A stretch of DNA of 64,000 nucleotides, from NCBI RefSeq assembly GCF_016862315.1, contig NZ_BOMS01000024.1, positions 1 to 64,000 of the forward strand. Direction: 5' to 3'. The DNA comes from Actinoplanes palleronii. GTDB lineage: Bacteria; Actinomycetota; Actinomycetes; Mycobacteriales; Micromonosporaceae. Below, piece by piece: positions 55,050 through 62,702 of the stretch. Position 1 is the stretch's first letter. Every line of letters begins with the position of its first letter. A model generated the notes under the pieces. The model made no database searches. It worked only from the letters and a program-made list of their open reading frames with translations, and was not told where the DNA came from. The position numbers and the translations under genes are program-made.

Positions 55050-55151
55050 CCGCACAGTGTCGCATGCGGCGTCCCCCATCGGTATGACGCGTGGATCAAG
55101 CCTGGTCAAAGGTCACCAGGTGTCTGTTTTCGCACGTCGCACCGATCACTG

Positions 55152-56558
55152 TCAGCAACGGTATGATTCCAGCTCCGCTGCCAGCCGCTCATCCACCCGG
55201 ACCTGCAGCTCGGTGCCGTCGTCCAGGTGCCGCGACTGCAGCACCTGCCCGGTCCGGTGCACCCGGGCGACCAGATCACCCCGGTCGTAGGGCAGCAGGA
55301 TCCGCAGATCCACCGCCGGCCGCGGCAGCCGCTCGGCGATCGCCGCCTGCAGCTCCGGGATGCCGGCGCCGCTGCGCGCCGAGACGAACACCGCGTCCGG
55401 CCAGGCCCGCTTGAGCCGCAGCACGGTCTCCTCGTCGGCGGCGTCCATCTTGTTGATCACCAGCAGCTCGGAGATCTTGTCGGCACCGACCTCGCCGAGC
55501 ACCTCGCGGACCGCGCTGACCTGACCCTCCGGGTCCGGGTGGGCGCCGTCGACGACGTGCACCACCAGGTCGGCCATCGCCACCTCCTCCAGCGTCGAGC
55601 GGAACGCCTCGACGATGTGGTGCGGCAGGTGCCGGACGAACCCGACCGTGTCGGAGAGCGTGTAGACCCGCCCGTCCTCCGCGGCGGCCCGCCGGGTGGT
55701 CGGGTCGAGCGTGGCGAAGAGCGCGTCCTCGACCAGCACGCCGGCCTGGGTCAGCCGGTTCAGCAGGCTGGACTTGCCGGCGTTGGTGTAACCGGCGATG
55801 GCCACGCCCGGCACCCCGCTCGCCGAACGGCGGGACCGCTTGGTGTCGCGCATCGTCCGCATGGCCTTGATCTCACGACGGAGCCGCGAGATGCGGGTGT
55901 TGATCCGCCGGCGGTCGGTCTCCAGCTTGGTCTCACCGGGACCACGCGTGCCCACGCCGCCACCGGAACCACCGGAGCCGCCACCCTGACGGGAGAGCGA
56001 GTCACCCCAGCCGCGCAGTCGCGGCAGGAGGTACTGCAGCTGGGCCAGCTCGACCTGCGCCTTGCCCTCTTTGCTCTTCGCGTGCTGGGCGAAGATGTCG
56101 AGGATCAGCGCGGTCCGGTCGACCACCTTGACCTTGATCTGCTGCTCGAGCTTGCGCAGCTGGGACGGCGAGAGCTCGCCGTCGCAGATGACCGTGTCGG
56201 CGCCGGTGGCGACGACCACGTCGCGCAGCTCGTCGACCTTGCCGCGGCCGATGAAGGTGGCCGCGTCGGGCTGACTGCGCCGCTGGATGAGGCCCTCGAG
56301 GACCTGGGATCCGGCGGTCTCGGCGAGGGCGGCCAGCTCGGCGAGCGAGTTGTCCGCGTCCTCGACGCTGCCTCCGGTCCAGACGCCGACCAGCACGACG
56401 CGTTCGAGTCGCAGCTGGCGGTACTCGACCTCGGTGACATCGGTCAGCTCGGTGGAGAGACCCGCCACCCGCCGGAGCGAGTGCCGCTCCGCAAGCTCGA
56501 GGTCGCCGCTCGTCAGGTCCGGCTCGTCAAGGACGGGTGCCTGGTACGTGTTTCGCAA
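55152..56558 (-). CDS. hflX: ribosome-associated GTPase HflX
   Basis: A 468-residue GTPase that splits or rescues stalled ribosomes. It has an N-terminal HflX domain (FIGRGKVDELRD and the region through HAKSKEGKAQVELAQLQYLL), a Gly/Ser linker, then the G domain: G1 GYTNAGKS (about 256-263), G2 TLDPTTR, G3 DTVGF (about 303-307) and G4 NKMD. I place the start at TTG 56558 because GGAGGAGG lies immediately upstream at normal spacing. The GTG at 56609 is also in frame but lacks such a site. It is divergent from the malic enzyme gene. Confidence 0.93.
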   Translation of the reverse strand: MRNTYQAPVLDEPDLTSGDLELAERHSLRRVAGLSTELTDVTEVEYRQLRLERVVLVGVWTGGSVEDADNSLAELAALAETAGSQVLEGLIQRRSQPDAATFIGRGKVDELRDVVVATGADTVICDGELSPSQLRKLEQQIKVKVVDRTALILDIFAQHAKSKEGKAQVELAQLQYLLPRLRGWGDSLSRQGGGSGGSGGGVGTRGPGETKLETDRRRINTRISRLRREIKAMRTMRDTKRSRRSASGVPGVAIAGYTNAGKSSLLNRLTQAGVLVEDALFATLDPTTRRAAAEDGRVYTLSDTVGFVRHLPHHIVEAFRSTLEEVAMADLVVHVVDGAHPDPEGQVSAVREVLGEVGADKISELLVINKMDAADEETVLRLKRAWPDAVFVSARSGAGIPELQAAIAERLPRPAVDLRILLPYDRGDLVARVHRTGQVLQSRHLDDGTELQVRVDERLAAELESYRC

Positions 56559-56709
56559 AAGTGCCTCCTCCGCCCGATCGTGGCACGTCACGGAGGCGAG
56601 CGCATCCACATAACCGGGGCTGACTCATGAGTAACCACCGCAAACGAATCGAACATTCCACGCGAGCGACAATTCCTTTGCTCACCCCACCAACGTCGGA
56701 GGGACAACC

Positions 56710-58170
56710 GTGGTGACCACCCGCCTGCCGAGCGCAGGATTCTCGATCACGATCCGTATTGCCGTAACCGCGGACGCCTCGTCCATCGGCCGGCTCACCA
56801 CCTGTGTCGGCGAGGCCGGCGCGATCGTGACGGCGCTGGACGTGGTGGACTCCGACCCCACCCGGGTCCTGGTCGACCTGACCTGCGACACCGCCGATTC
56901 CGGGCACGCCGACCAGGTCGTCAAGCAGCTCGAGGACCAGGACGGCGTGGACGTCCGGAAGGTCTCCGACCGGACCTTCCTGCTGCACCTGGGCGGCAAG
57001 ATCGAAGTCAACTCGAAGGTCGCGCTGCGCAACCGGGACGAGCTGTCCCGGGCGTACACCCCGGGTGTGGCCCGGGTCTGCATGGCGATCGCGGAGAACC
57101 CGGCGGACGCCCGCCGGCTCACCATCAAGCGCAACACCGTGGCCGTGGTCAGCGACGGCTCCGCGGTGCTCGGCCTGGGCAACATCGGCCCGGCCGCCGC
57201 GATGCCGGTGATGGAGGGCAAGGCCGCGCTGTTCAAGCGGTTCGGCGGGGTCGACGCCTGGCCGGTGGTCCTGGACACCCAGGACACCGACGAGATCGTC
57301 AAGATCGTCAAGGCGATCGCCCCGGCGTACGGCGGCATCAACCTGGAGGACATCGCGGCGCCGCGGTGCTTCGAGATCGAGGCCCGGCTGCGCGAGGAGC
57401 TGGACATCCCGGTCTTCCACGACGACCAGCACGGCACCGCGATCTGCGTGCTCGCCGCGCTCACCAACGCGCTGCGGGTGGTCGGCAAGCGGATGGAGGA
57501 CGTCCGCGTGGTGGTCTCCGGCGCCGGCGCGGCCGGTACCGCGATCATGAAGCTGCTGATGCGCCAGGGTGTCGGCGACATCATCGCCTACGACCGGAAC
57601 GGCGCCCTGCACCGCGGGATGACCGGCCTGAACGAGTCGATGCAGTGGCTGGCCGACAACACCAACGAGGCGAACTACTCGGGTGACCTGCCCGGCGCGA
57701 TCGTCGGCGCGGACGTCTTCATCGGCGTCTCCGCGCCGAACCTGCTGACCGGCGACGACATCGCCAAGATGGCCGACAAGTCGATCGTGTTCGCGATGGC
57801 CAACCCGGACCCGGAGGTCGACCCGCGGGAGGCCCGCAAGCATGCCGCGATCGTCGCCACCGGCCGGTCCGACCAGCCCAACCAGATCAACAACGTGCTG
57901 GCCTTCCCCGGCGTGTTCCGCGGCATGCTGGACGCCGCCGCCGAGGAGTTCACCGAGGAGATGGCCCTCGCCGCGGCCCGGGCGATCGCCGACGTGGTCG
58001 GCGAGGACAAGCTCAACCCCACGGTGATCGTCCCGAGCGTGTTCGACCCGCGGGTCACTCCCGCGGTCGCGGCCGCGATCCGGGCGGTCGTCCGCGGCGG
58101 TCCGGCACCGGCCAACCCCGCGGCCGCGCCGGAGTCCGACCTCGACAAGGCGCCCGAGACGACCTTCTAA
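56710..58170 (+). CDS. NAD(P)-dependent malic enzyme with N-terminal ACT domain
   Basis: A 486-residue oxidative decarboxylase converting malate to pyruvate and CO2. An ACT regulatory domain (about 10-90) precedes the malic N-domain (ELSRAYTPGVARVCMAIAEN, SDGSAVLGLGNIGPAAAMPV, FHDDQHGTAICVLA) and an NAD-binding domain (VVVSGAGAAGTAIMKLL). The ACT domain suggests control by a small metabolite. GGAGG precedes the GTG at 56710, and a second GTG follows at once. It is transcribed alone. Confidence 0.94.
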   Translation: MVTTRLPSAGFSITIRIAVTADASSIGRLTTCVGEAGAIVTALDVVDSDPTRVLVDLTCDTADSGHADQVVKQLEDQDGVDVRKVSDRTFLLHLGGKIEVNSKVALRNRDELSRAYTPGVARVCMAIAENPADARRLTIKRNTVAVVSDGSAVLGLGNIGPAAAMPVMEGKAALFKRFGGVDAWPVVLDTQDTDEIVKIVKAIAPAYGGINLEDIAAPRCFEIEARLREELDIPVFHDDQHGTAICVLAALTNALRVVGKRMEDVRVVVSGAGAAGTAIMKLLMRQGVGDIIAYDRNGALHRGMTGLNESMQWLADNTNEANYSGDLPGAIVGADVFIGVSAPNLLTGDDIAKMADKSIVFAMANPDPEVDPREARKHAAIVATGRSDQPNQINNVLAFPGVFRGMLDAAAEEFTEEMALAAARAIADVVGEDKLNPTVIVPSVFDPRVTPAVAAAIRAVVRGGPAPANPAAAPESDLDKAPETTF

Positions 58171-58197
58171 AGGATCAACGGCTTCCGGGGTACGGAC

Positions 58198-58935
58198 TCA
58201 GCCCCGTGCCCCGGAGGCCCACCCGTTCAACTCGCCCACGTAGTCGGTGATCAGCCCGGCCACCCCGGCGTCGGCCAGCGCCGGCCAGCGGGTCATGTCG
58301 TTGGCCGTCCACGGCATCACGCCGACGCCGACCTCGGCCAGCGCGGCCACCGTCGCGGCACCGCCCGCACCCAGCACGTCCGCCACCGACGGGTTGCAGT
58401 ACGTCAGCCCGAGCTCGCGGCACAGCTCCACGGTCTCCGCGTCGAAGCGGAACAGCAGCAGGGCGCGGCGCACCTCGGGGGCCACCTGACGGGCCTTGCG
58501 CACCACGTCCGCGTCGAAGCTCTGCACCACGGTGCGGTCCAGCAGGTCGTACTCGGCGAGCGCGGCCAGCACCGTCTTCACCTCGTCGAGGGTGGCCGGC
58601 GGCTTGATCTCCAGCAGCAGCTCGGCGCTCGTCGGCCGGAGCACCTCCAGCGCCTCGGTCAGCGTCGGCACCCGCAGGCCCACGTGCCCGGGGCCGAACC
58701 AGGAGCCGGCGTCCAACTCGGCGATCTCGTCGGCTCGCAGGTCCCAGACCCGGCCGGTGCCGGACGTGGTCCGGTTCACCGTCCGGTCGTGGATCACCAC
58801 GGGCACGCCGTCGGCGGTGACCCGGACGTCGAACTCGACGAACGTGGCGCCGGCCCGGGCCGCGGCGGCCAGGGCGGGCAGGGTGTTCTCCGGTGCGACC
58901 GCGGAATACCCGCGGTGGGCGACTCGATGCAGCAT
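58198..58935 (-). CDS. glycerophosphodiester phosphodiesterase
   Basis: A 245-residue TIM-barrel enzyme that hydrolyses glycerophosphodiesters to glycerol 3-phosphate and an alcohol. HRGYSAVAPENTLPALAAA (about 8-26) holds the catalytic His and Glu, VEFDVRVTADGVPVVIHD the second His and acidic residues, and LLLEIKPP the next Glu. There is no signal peptide, so it is cytosolic. The ATG at 58935 shares one base with the dapF stop (TGATG), giving a miaA-dapF-GDPD operon. Confidence 0.93.
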   Translation of the reverse strand: MLHRVAHRGYSAVAPENTLPALAAAARAGATFVEFDVRVTADGVPVVIHDRTVNRTTSGTGRVWDLRADEIAELDAGSWFGPGHVGLRVPTLTEALEVLRPTSAELLLEIKPPATLDEVKTVLAALAEYDLLDRTVVQSFDADVVRKARQVAPEVRRALLLFRFDAETVELCRELGLTYCNPSVADVLGAGGAATVAALAEVGVGVMPWTANDMTRWPALADAGVAGLITDYVGELNGWASGARG

Positions 58936-59792
58936 CAGCTCAGCGCCACCAGGTCGGTCTCCCCCGAGGCGACGAGCACCGCGGGACCGGCCAGCCACCA
59001 GGCGCCGGACTCGTCACAGGTGATCACCAGCCGGCCGCCGAGCACGTCCACCGCGACCGAGCCGCTGGTCAGGCCCGCCTCGCGCAGCGCCACCGCGCCG
59101 ACCGCCAGCGCGCCGGTGCCGCAGGACATCGTCTCGCCGGAGCCGCGCTCGTGCACCCGCATCCGGACGTGCTTGTCCACCCCGGGCAGGTCCTCGGCGG
59201 CCTCGACGAACTCGACGTTCACCCCGGAGCTGAACAGCGCCTTGTCGACCAGCGGGGCGGTGGTCAGGTCGAGCCCGGCCAGCTGGACCCCGTCGTGCAG
59301 GCCGCAGACCAGGTGCGGGTTGCCGCAGTCGACGGCGAGACCCGGGATGGTCAGGGCGCCGATCGTGGCGGTGCTTCCCGCGTACGTCCTGGGGGTGCTC
59401 ATCCGTACCCTGATCGTCTCCCCCTCGACCACGGCGGTCATGACGCCGGCCCGGGTCGCCACCGGCAGGCCCGCCGGGCCTGGCGTGGCCAGGTCGTTGG
59501 CGATCAGATACCGGGCGAAGACCCGGACCCCGTTGCCGCACATCTCGGCGATCGAGCCGTCGCTGTTCCAGTAGTCCATGAACCACTCGGCCTCGGCGGC
59601 GTGCCCGGCGCCCGCCGGGTGCTTCGCGGAGCGGACCACCCGCAGCACGCCGTCGCCGCCGATCCCGCGCCGCCGGTCGCAGAGCGCGGCGACCAGCGCC
59701 GGCGTCAGGTCCAGCTCGCCGTCGGGGTCGGGAAGGATGACGAAGTCGTTGGAGGTGCCGTGACCTTTGGTGAAAAACACGCCGACCATCAT
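58935..59792 (-). CDS. dapF: diaminopimelate epimerase
   Basis: A 285-residue PLP-independent racemase converting LL- to meso-diaminopimelate for lysine and peptidoglycan synthesis. The two catalytic cysteines are C85 in EMCGNGVRVF and C224 in MSCGTGALA, with GHGTSNDFV at the N-terminus. Two ATG codons are adjacent. The first (59792) overlaps the miaA stop as ATGA and is preferred. The protein is one of the coupled miaA-dapF pair conserved in actinobacteria. Confidence 0.96.
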   Translation of the reverse strand: MMVGVFFTKGHGTSNDFVILPDPDGELDLTPALVAALCDRRRGIGGDGVLRVVRSAKHPAGAGHAAEAEWFMDYWNSDGSIAEMCGNGVRVFARYLIANDLATPGPAGLPVATRAGVMTAVVEGETIRVRMSTPRTYAGSTATIGALTIPGLAVDCGNPHLVCGLHDGVQLAGLDLTTAPLVDKALFSSGVNVEFVEAAEDLPGVDKHVRMRVHERGSGETMSCGTGALAVGAVALREAGLTSGSVAVDVLGGRLVITCDESGAWWLAGPAVLVASGETDLVALS

Positions 59793-60718
59793 CCCGCAAT
59801 CGCCAGGGCATCGGCCAGGAGTGTCGGCGCCGCGCCGTCCAGCCAGGTGATCGACGGGTCCCGGCGGAACCAGGAACGCTGCCGGCGGACGAACCGGCGG
59901 GTGCCGCGGACCGTGTCGTCCTTCGCCACGGCCTCGGTCATCGTGCCGTCGAGCTGGGCCAGCGCCTGCTGGTAGCCGAGCGCCCGGGAGGCGGTCCGGC
60001 CGTCCCGGATGCCGGCCGCGTCCAGCGCGCGCACCTCGTCCAGCAGCCCGCCCGCCCACATCAGGTCGACCCGCTGCGCGATCCGCTCGTCCAGCCCGGC
60101 CACGTCGCGCTCGACCCCGATCTGCACCGCGTCGTAGTACGGCTTCGGATCCGGCAGCGCCGCGGTGAACGGCAGCCCGGTCAGCTCGATCACCTCGAGG
60201 GCGCGGACGATCCGGCGGCCGTTCGACGGCAGGATCTTCTCCGCGGCGACCGGGTCGCGCTCCCGCAGCCGGGCGAAGAGCGGCGCCGGACCGGTCTCGG
60301 CCAGCTCCGCCTCCAGCCGGGCCCGGATCACCGGGTCGGTGCCGGGGAACTCGAACTCCTCCAGCACCGCCCGCAGGTACAGCCCGGAGCCGCCGACCAG
60401 CAGCGGCACCCGGCCCCGGGCGAAGATGTCGTCGATCGCGGCCCGGGCCAGCGCCTGGTATTCGGCGACCGCCGCGGTGACCGTGACGTCCCAGATGTCG
60501 AGCAGATGGTGCGGGACACCGGCGCGCTCGGCCGGGGTCAGTTTCGCGGTGCCGACGTCCATCCCGCGGTACAGCTGCATCGAGTCGGCGTTGACCACCT
60601 CACCGCCCCACTCCTGGGCGAGTGCGATGCTCAGCGCGGACTTTCCCGCCGCTGTCGGCCCGACGACGGTGACCACTCGAGAACCCGGACGCAACGGCAC
60701 GGACCAACCGTAGGACAA
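59789..60718 (-). CDS. miaA: tRNA dimethylallyltransferase
   Basis: A 309-residue enzyme that adds a dimethylallyl group to A37 of tRNAs reading UNN codons. It has a P-loop GPTAAGKS (20-27), a DSMQLYRGMDVGTAK substrate motif (about 45-59) and LVGGSGLYLRAVL (about 107-119). The start is uncertain. The open frame begins with TTG at 60718, and a GTG at 60700 is closer to the usual length; neither has a good ribosome binding site. It leads the operon with dapF and GDPD. The 162-base region to the divergent DUF349 gene should hold both promoters. Confidence 0.95.
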   Translation of the reverse strand: MSYGWSVPLRPGSRVVTVVGPTAAGKSALSIALAQEWGGEVVNADSMQLYRGMDVGTAKLTPAERAGVPHHLLDIWDVTVTAAVAEYQALARAAIDDIFARGRVPLLVGGSGLYLRAVLEEFEFPGTDPVIRARLEAELAETGPAPLFARLRERDPVAAEKILPSNGRRIVRALEVIELTGLPFTAALPDPKPYYDAVQIGVERDVAGLDERIAQRVDLMWAGGLLDEVRALDAAGIRDGRTASRALGYQQALAQLDGTMTEAVAKDDTVRGTRRFVRRQRSWFRRDPSITWLDGAAPTLLADALAIAG

Positions 60719-60880
60719 GGTTGTGTCACGGTCGTCGGCGGGAGCTTTCCCCTAACCGGGTTGGACCTGTGACAATGCGCGAGAAAGAATGCCACTGAGA
60801 AGGTTGGCATTCCACTGCGCTGTGGCGGTGGCCGCGGGTCTGTACTGGCCCTTCGGCGCCGGGAGAACGAGGATGAGCTC

Positions 60881-62089
60881 ATGAACGACTGGACGGCCTT
60901 CGGGCGCGTGGATGCCGACGGCACCGTGTACGTGAAGACCGCCGAGGGCGACCGGGTGGTCGGCTCCTGGCAGGCCGGGACCCCGGAGGAGGGCTTGGCC
61001 CACTTCGCCCGGCGATTCGAGGACCTGCTGACCGAGGTCGAGCTCGTCGAGGCTCGTCTCAAGTCCGGCGCGGCGGATGCGACCCACTCACAGACCAGCG
61101 TGAAGCGCCTGCGCGCCACGCTGGACGAGGCGCACGTGGTCGGCGACATCGACGGTCTCTCGACCCGGCTGGACAAGCTGGCCGCCCTGGCGGAGGAGAA
61201 GGCCGGCGAGGCCAAGGCCGCCCGCGAGGTGGCCCGCACCGAGGCCCTCGCGCGCAAGACCGCGCTGGTCGAGGAGGCGGAGAAGCTCGCCGCCGACGCC
61301 ACCGGCTGGAAGACGGCCGGCGACCGGCTCAAGGAGATCCTCGACGAGTGGAAGACCATCCGCGGCGTCGACAAGAAGACCGACGGTGAGCTGTGGAAGC
61401 GGTTCGCCGCCGCCCGCGACGGCTTCACCCGGCGTCGGGGCGCGCACTTCGCCACCCTGGACGGGCAGCGCAAGCAGGCCCAGACCGCCAAGGAAGACCT
61501 GGTCAAGGAAGCCGAGACGCTGTCCGGCTCGGACGAGTGGTCCAGCACGGCCAACCGGCTCAAGGACCTGATGACCGAGTGGAAGGCCGCACCCCGCGCC
61601 GCCAAGGAGGCCGAGCAGCGCCTCTGGGAACGCTTCCGGGCCGCGCAGGACGCGTTCTTCACCCGCCGCAGCGAGGTCTTCTCGGCCCGCGACGCGGAGT
61701 TCCAGGGCAATCTGGACCGCAAGCAGGCCATCCTGACCGACCTCGAGGCCATCGACGTCGACGCCGACCCGCGTGGCGCGCAGAACAAGCTGCGCGACGC
61801 CCAGGCCGCCTGGCACGACGCCGGCCGGGTGCCGCGCGAGGCCGCCGCCGGCCTGGACCGCCGCTGGCGGGCCGCCGAGGAGCGGATCCGGGTCGCGATG
61901 GACTCGGCGTGGCGCAAGACCAGCCCGCAGGACAACCCGCTGCTGCGCCAGATGCGCGACCAGGTCGCCGAGGCCGAGCAGCGGCTGGAGCGCGCCAAGG
62001 CCGCCGGCGACAACCGGCGGATCAAGGAGGCCGAGCAGGCGCTCGCCTCCAAGAAGCAGTTCCTGGCCCTGGCCGAACAGGCCAACTGA
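60881..62089 (+). CDS. DUF349 repeat protein
   Basis: A 402-residue, almost wholly helical and charged protein with at least three DUF349-type repeats, each with a W...LKE/LKD...W pattern (GWKTAGDRLKEILDEWKTIR, EWSSTANRLKDLMTEWKAAP and a third less exact copy). It matches the actinobacterial protein encoded next to miaA. Its function is unknown; nucleic-acid or ribosome association has been suggested for the family. It is followed by a hairpin terminator. Confidence 0.9.
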   Translation: MNDWTAFGRVDADGTVYVKTAEGDRVVGSWQAGTPEEGLAHFARRFEDLLTEVELVEARLKSGAADATHSQTSVKRLRATLDEAHVVGDIDGLSTRLDKLAALAEEKAGEAKAAREVARTEALARKTALVEEAEKLAADATGWKTAGDRLKEILDEWKTIRGVDKKTDGELWKRFAAARDGFTRRRGAHFATLDGQRKQAQTAKEDLVKEAETLSGSDEWSSTANRLKDLMTEWKAAPRAAKEAEQRLWERFRAAQDAFFTRRSEVFSARDAEFQGNLDRKQAILTDLEAIDVDADPRGAQNKLRDAQAAWHDAGRVPREAAAGLDRRWRAAEERIRVAMDSAWRKTSPQDNPLLRQMRDQVAEAEQRLERAKAAGDNRRIKEAEQALASKKQFLALAEQAN

Positions 62090-62103
62090 GAAATCACTTC
62101 TCG

Positions 62104-62137
62104 GCAAGGCGGTGGCCCTCCGGGGCCGCCGCCTTGC
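62104..62137 (+). terminator. hairpin terminator after the DUF349 gene
   Basis: GCAAGGCGG pairs with CCGCCTTGC, and an inner GGCC...GGCC extends the stem, 14 bases after the stop codon. It probably also serves the convergent SLOG-like gene. Confidence 0.8.
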
Positions 62138-62167
62138 GGCGTCTCCGGGCTAGGTCAGAGTCGCTGA

Positions 62168-62665
62168 TCAGCCCACCGGGAGGGGGAACGGGGAGATCTG
62201 CAGGCGGCGGGCGCCTTCCGGCCAGATGCGTTCGACGGTTTTGCCACGGGAGACGGCGAAGGCGACCGTTTCCGCCGTGCCGCCTCGGGCGCCCTCGGGG
62301 CTGCCGTCCCAGACTGCCAGGAGCAGGTCGCAGCGTTCCACCACCTCGCGGCTGGCGGCCTCGTAGGACAGCTCGGGCAGGCCCGGCACGGTGATTTTGG
62401 TGACGTCGGTGGCGTGCCGGAGCAGGTCGCGCAGGTCGCGGTCCTCCTCCGGGGCTGCGCCTATCTCCGGGACCGGCAGGACCGCCTCGAAGGTGCCGCG
62501 ACAGGCGCGGACCGCTTCGGCGAAGATCCGGTCGGCGCCGTCGGCCAGGCAGGTGACGCCGTGGACCGGACGGTGTTTGCGTAGCTCCTTCACGATCGCG
62601 CCGCGGATCAGCCGGCGGGCGGACGGTTCGAGCCCGATGTGGCCCGTGACCCCGATGCGAATCAT
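62168..62665 (-). CDS. SLOG-like nucleotide-binding protein
   Basis: A 165-residue Rossmann-like protein. IRIGVTGHIGL at the N-terminus, SLADGADRIF-like TCLADGADRIFAEAVRACRG (about 38-57), and CDLLLAVWDGSPEGARGGTA (about 112-131) reproduce the DprA/YspA-type SLOG pattern of binding loops. SLOG domains bind nucleotides or their derivatives and often sit in signalling or defence operons. AAGGGGGAA precedes the ATG. It lies 37 bases downstream of the RyR-domain gene on the same strand, so the two are probably one operon. The ligand is unknown. Confidence 0.7.
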   Translation of the reverse strand: MIRIGVTGHIGLEPSARRLIRGAIVKELRKHRPVHGVTCLADGADRIFAEAVRACRGTFEAVLPVPEIGAAPEEDRDLRDLLRHATDVTKITVPGLPELSYEAASREVVERCDLLLAVWDGSPEGARGGTAETVAFAVSRGKTVERIWPEGARRLQISPFPLPVG

Positions 62666-62702
62666 CGTTCCCCCTTGCCGCGTTCGGCCTCTCGATACCC
62701 GA